Source: Bradyrhizobium sp. CB82
Lineage (GTDB): Bacteria > Pseudomonadota > Alphaproteobacteria > Rhizobiales > Xanthobacteraceae
Assembly: GCF_029714405.1 (NCBI RefSeq)
Contig: NZ_CP121650.1
Coordinates: forward strand, 4,841,001-4,905,000
DNA: 64,000 nt
Direction of reading: 5' to 3'
Part shown: positions 61,452 to 64,000 of the stretch, piece by piece
How the letters are laid out: each line of letters begins with the position of its first letter
How positions within the stretch are numbered: position 1 is the stretch's first letter
The notes under the pieces: model-generated
What the model saw: only the letters and a program-made list of their open reading frames with translations
What the model was told of the DNA's origin: nothing
The model's database searches: none
Position numbers and translations under genes: made by a program

Positions 61452-63250
61452 GCTGTTGCTTCCGCTCCGGCCAGTTTGCGCAGGGCTTCGCCGTCATGGC
61501 GACGCGAGAAGGTGAGGAACGTTTCTTCCGGCGAGGCGCGGTTGGCGAGATAGGCCTTCAAGAGACCCTCGACGAGCCTGGGTGCATCCTCAGCCTTCAC
61601 GTCGTGATAGACTTCCTGACCGATATCGGCATCGGGGCCGAAGCCGCCGCCGGTGAAGAGGTGATAGCCCTCGACCGTGTCCTCCTCCGTCGCGCCAGGT
61701 ACCTTGGCCGCGATCAGGCCGATGTCGGAGATGAAGTGCTGCGCGCAGGAGTGATGGCAGCCGGTCAGATGGATGTTGAGCGGCGTATCGAGCTTGACGC
61801 GCTCGTCGCACCAGTCGCCGATCGCGGCGGCGTGGCGTTTGGTGTCTGAGGCCGCGAACTTGCAGCCGGCATTGCCGGTGCAGGCGATCAGGCCGGCGCG
61901 GACGTTCGAGACCTCTGTCGCAAGCCCGAGCTTTTCGACAGCTGCGGTGACCAGCGCGACGTTGTCGTCGCGCACGCCCGAGATCAAGAAGTTCTGCCAG
62001 ACGGTCAGGCGGATGTCGCCGTCGCCGAGATCCTGCGCGATCTTGCCGATGCCGCGCATCTGCTCACAGGTGAGCTTGCCGACCGGCAGCGCGACGCCGA
62101 CCCAGTTGAGCCCGGCCTGCTTCTGCCTGTGGGCGCCGATATGAGCCATGCGATCGAAGCTTGGGCGCGGTGCAATCGCGTCCGCCGGCACGCGCGCGAA
62201 CGGCTTCTTGAGCCGCTCCTCGACGAGCTTGAGAAACTGGTCGTGCCCCATGTTGTCGAGCACGTACTTCAGCCGCGCCTTGGTGCGATTGGTACGGTCA
62301 CCATGCTCGATGAAGACGCGCACGATCGCGTCAGCAACTGCAGTGGCGTCCTCGGGACGAACGACGATGTCCGAATACTTTGCAAAATCTCTGTGGCCGG
62401 TGATGCCGCCGATGCCGAGCCTGAACCAGACGCCGGCGTCGACGCCGAAGCCGTCCTTCACTTCCACCGCTGAGAACGCGATGTCGTTGGTCTCCTCCAG
62501 CACGGCGACGCGACCCGCGCCGTCGAAGGCGACGTTGAACTTGCGCGGCAGGCCATAGAGCGAGCGGTCGTTGAGGATGTGGTAGTGCCACTCGCGCGCG
62601 TAGGGGCGCGTGTCGAGCAGCTCCTGCGGATCGATGCCGGCGGTCGGCGTGCCCGTGACGTTGCGGATGTTGTCCGCACCGGAGCCGCGCGAGCACAGGC
62701 CGATGTCCTGGATGCCTTCAATCAACGCGACCGCGTTCTTCGGCTCGATCTCGCGGATCTGGAAGTTGGCGCGCGTGGTCACATGGGTGTAGCCGCCGCC
62801 GTAAGCCTCAGCCAGATCGGCAAGACCCGACATCTGCCAGTGCTTCAGGATGCCGTTCGGAATGCGCAGGCGCGCCATGTAGGAGGTCTGCGCCGGCGCG
62901 ACCCAGAAGATACCGTAATAGCGCCAGCGGAAATTGTCTGCCGGCGTCGGGTTCGCGTTGTTGCGGGCCTGGTCCTTCAGCCGCTCGTAGCCGTCGAAGG
63001 GATGCAGCTCGCGCTTGAACTTCTCCTGGTCGGCAAGCTTCTTGCCCGACGCCGTGACCTTGTCCTGCGCCTTGAGCGCCGCGGCATCGGGACCGGTCGG
63101 CTCCGACGGCGCGCTGGCCGCCGCGGCGGGAGCGCCGCCGGCGGCAAAGGCGCGGCCCACACGTCCGACCTGGAGGCCGGACATGAAGCCTTCGAGATAG
63201 CGCTTCTGCTCGTCGGAGAAGTCGGCCGTGGGTGCTGTGTCGAGTTTCAT
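61448..63250 (-). CDS. Sirohaem nitrite/sulfite reductase
   Basis: 600 residues. Two half-repeats of the sulfite/nitrite reductase fold; the sirohaem-[4Fe-4S] Cys pairs lie in ACTGNAGCKF and LTGCHHSCAQH. The protein begins FSDEQKRYLEGFMSGLQVG. It carries out six-electron reduction of nitrite to ammonium or sulfite to sulfide. The preceding gene is a formate/nitrite-type channel, which favours nitrite. Electrons come from the flavoprotein that follows. The start is the Met directly before that conserved N-terminus. Confidence 0.88.
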   Translation of the reverse strand: MKLDTAPTADFSDEQKRYLEGFMSGLQVGRVGRAFAAGGAPAAAASAPSEPTGPDAAALKAQDKVTASGKKLADQEKFKRELHPFDGYERLKDQARNNANPTPADNFRWRYYGIFWVAPAQTSYMARLRIPNGILKHWQMSGLADLAEAYGGGYTHVTTRANFQIREIEPKNAVALIEGIQDIGLCSRGSGADNIRNVTGTPTAGIDPQELLDTRPYAREWHYHILNDRSLYGLPRKFNVAFDGAGRVAVLEETNDIAFSAVEVKDGFGVDAGVWFRLGIGGITGHRDFAKYSDIVVRPEDATAVADAIVRVFIEHGDRTNRTKARLKYVLDNMGHDQFLKLVEERLKKPFARVPADAIAPRPSFDRMAHIGAHRQKQAGLNWVGVALPVGKLTCEQMRGIGKIAQDLGDGDIRLTVWQNFLISGVRDDNVALVTAAVEKLGLATEVSNVRAGLIACTGNAGCKFAASDTKRHAAAIGDWCDERVKLDTPLNIHLTGCHHSCAQHFISDIGLIAAKVPGATEEDTVEGYHLFTGGGFGPDADIGQEVYHDVKAEDAPRLVEGLLKAYLANRASPEETFLTFSRRHDGEALRKLAGAEATA

Positions 63251-63263
63251 GGGGTAACCGGAC

Positions 63264-64000
63264 CTACTCTGCTGGCTGAACCGCGACCTGCGCCACTTCG
63301 GCCGCCGGCTTGGCGGGCTTGTAGGTGACGTAGAGCGCAAGGCCGGTGAAGACGAAGCCGCCGACGAGGTTGCCGAGCGTCACAGGGATCTGATTCCACA
63401 GCCACCAGTCGGACACGCTGACCTTGGCGCCGAGCAGCATGCCAGTCGGAATGACGAACATGTTGACGACGGCGTGCTCGAAGCCGAGCGCAAAGAACAG
63501 GAAGATCGGCAACCACGTCGCGGTGATCTTGCCGACCGTGGATGTCGAGGTCATCGCCATGACGACGCCGAGGCAGACCAGCCAGTTGCAGAGGATCGCC
63601 TTGACGAAGACGGAGACCATGCCGGCGGTGCCGATCGCGGCGTTGCCGATCGTCTTCGCTTCGGCCACAGCAACGATACGTGCAGCGACGCCGGCGATCT
63701 CGATCTTGCCCATATTGGTGAGCGAGATCGCGATCAGCACGCCAAAGGCGAGGCTGCCGAGCAGGTTAGCAACGAAGACCCAGGACCAGTTGGCAATTAC
63801 GGCATTCCAGGTGGCTTTGCCCTCGAGGCGCGCAAGCGGCACGATGGCGAAGCTGCCGGTCACTAACTCGAGGCCGAGCAGCACGATCATCACGAGGCTG
63901 ACGGGAAAGATCAGCGCCCCGACAATGGGCTGGCCGGTGGTCACTGCGCCAGTGAAGGCGAGCGTCGTGGCCGCGCCCAGGAGCGCGCCGGAAATCGCGC
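63264..64000 (-). CDS. Formate/nitrite-family channel, N-terminus cut by window edge
   Basis: At least 245 residues; the frame is open to the end of the window (no start before 64000). Hydrophobic segments are interleaved with the FNT features NLLGSLAFG, GNAAIGTAGM, LVCLGVVMA and GFEHAVVNMFVIP. It is a pentameric inner-membrane channel of the FocA/NirC family, likely importing nitrite for the sirohaem reductase 13 nt downstream. The terminal Lys/Ala/Glu-rich tail is cytoplasmic. Confidence 0.9.
   Translation of the reverse strand, partial: AISGALLGAATTLAFTGAVTTGQPIVGALIFPVSLVMIVLLGLELVTGSFAIVPLARLEGKATWNAVIANWSWVFVANLLGSLAFGVLIAISLTNMGKIEIAGVAARIVAVAEAKTIGNAAIGTAGMVSVFVKAILCNWLVCLGVVMAMTSTSTVGKITATWLPIFLFFALGFEHAVVNMFVIPTGMLLGAKVSVSDWWLWNQIPVTLGNLVGGFVFTGLALYVTYKPAKPAAEVAQVAVQPAE

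Overview
The window looks like a chromosomal segment of a GC-rich alphaproteobacterium, most probably Bradyrhizobium or a close relative. This is an inference from family content, since no rRNA gene is present. It rests on a DUF1476 F1-ATPase zeta-type inhibitor, DUF3551, DUF6894 and GrlR-like small proteins, a fused SagB/YcaO azole-peptide locus, FixK-type boxes, and palindromic intergenic repeats of the kind scattered in Bradyrhizobium genomes. No insertion sequence, integrase or CRISPR array was seen.

Layout. 1-11 kb: sparsely coding, with many short orphan genes (secreted, zinc-ribbon, coiled-coil, small membrane proteins), a membrane-anchored lytic transglycosylase, a decayed membrane-protein pseudogene, and two copies of a ~145-bp element that carries a tiny ORF behind a near-perfect Shine-Dalgarno. 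11.2-21.7 kb: a cupin gene, an IclR regulator, and a divergent nine-gene operon. The operon encodes a dipeptide-type ABC importer (binding protein, two permeases, two ATPases) interleaved with an SDR and a three-subunit HcnABC/opine-oxidase-like flavoprotein complex; it most likely takes up and oxidises an opine-like or N-substituted amino acid. 21.7-25.5 kb: small genes and a tRNA-Ser(UGA). 25.5-28.4 kb: ilvD and a two-domain VOC protein.

28.5-33.0 kb is the most striking part: a compact thiazole/oxazole-modified peptide (TOMM/LAP, a RiPP) locus. It holds a 139-aa precursor with a signal-peptide-like N-terminus and a core with 16 cysteines, then a fused E1-like/YcaO cyclodehydratase, then a SagB-type FMN dehydrogenase. 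A hairpin lies between the precursor and the enzymes.

33.3-43.6 kb: a GrlR-like gene, glutamine-dependent nadE, a di-haem cytochrome c, a PHA-synthase-like hydrolase, pncA, glk, a class III nucleotide cyclase, PilZ, a response regulator and an LTXXQ protein. Two perfect FixK/FNR-type boxes lie upstream of nadE and of the cytochrome gene. 44.0-49.5 kb: a Tat-exported sugar-binding protein, MalF/MalG-type permeases, a MalK/UgpC-type ATPase and a D-2-hydroxyacid dehydrogenase in one operon. 49.6-55.2 kb: assorted secreted proteins and binding proteins. 55.3-59.3 kb: a cupin and an RraA-like gene divergent from the 5-oxoprolinase operon pxpBCA. 59.5-64.0 kb: a leftward operon of a formate/nitrite-type channel (cut by the window end), a sirohaem nitrite/sulfite reductase and a CysJ-like flavoprotein that has an Fe-S cluster domain where a flavodoxin domain would be expected.

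Many small genes were judged from start sites, signal peptides and motifs only; no database search was possible.
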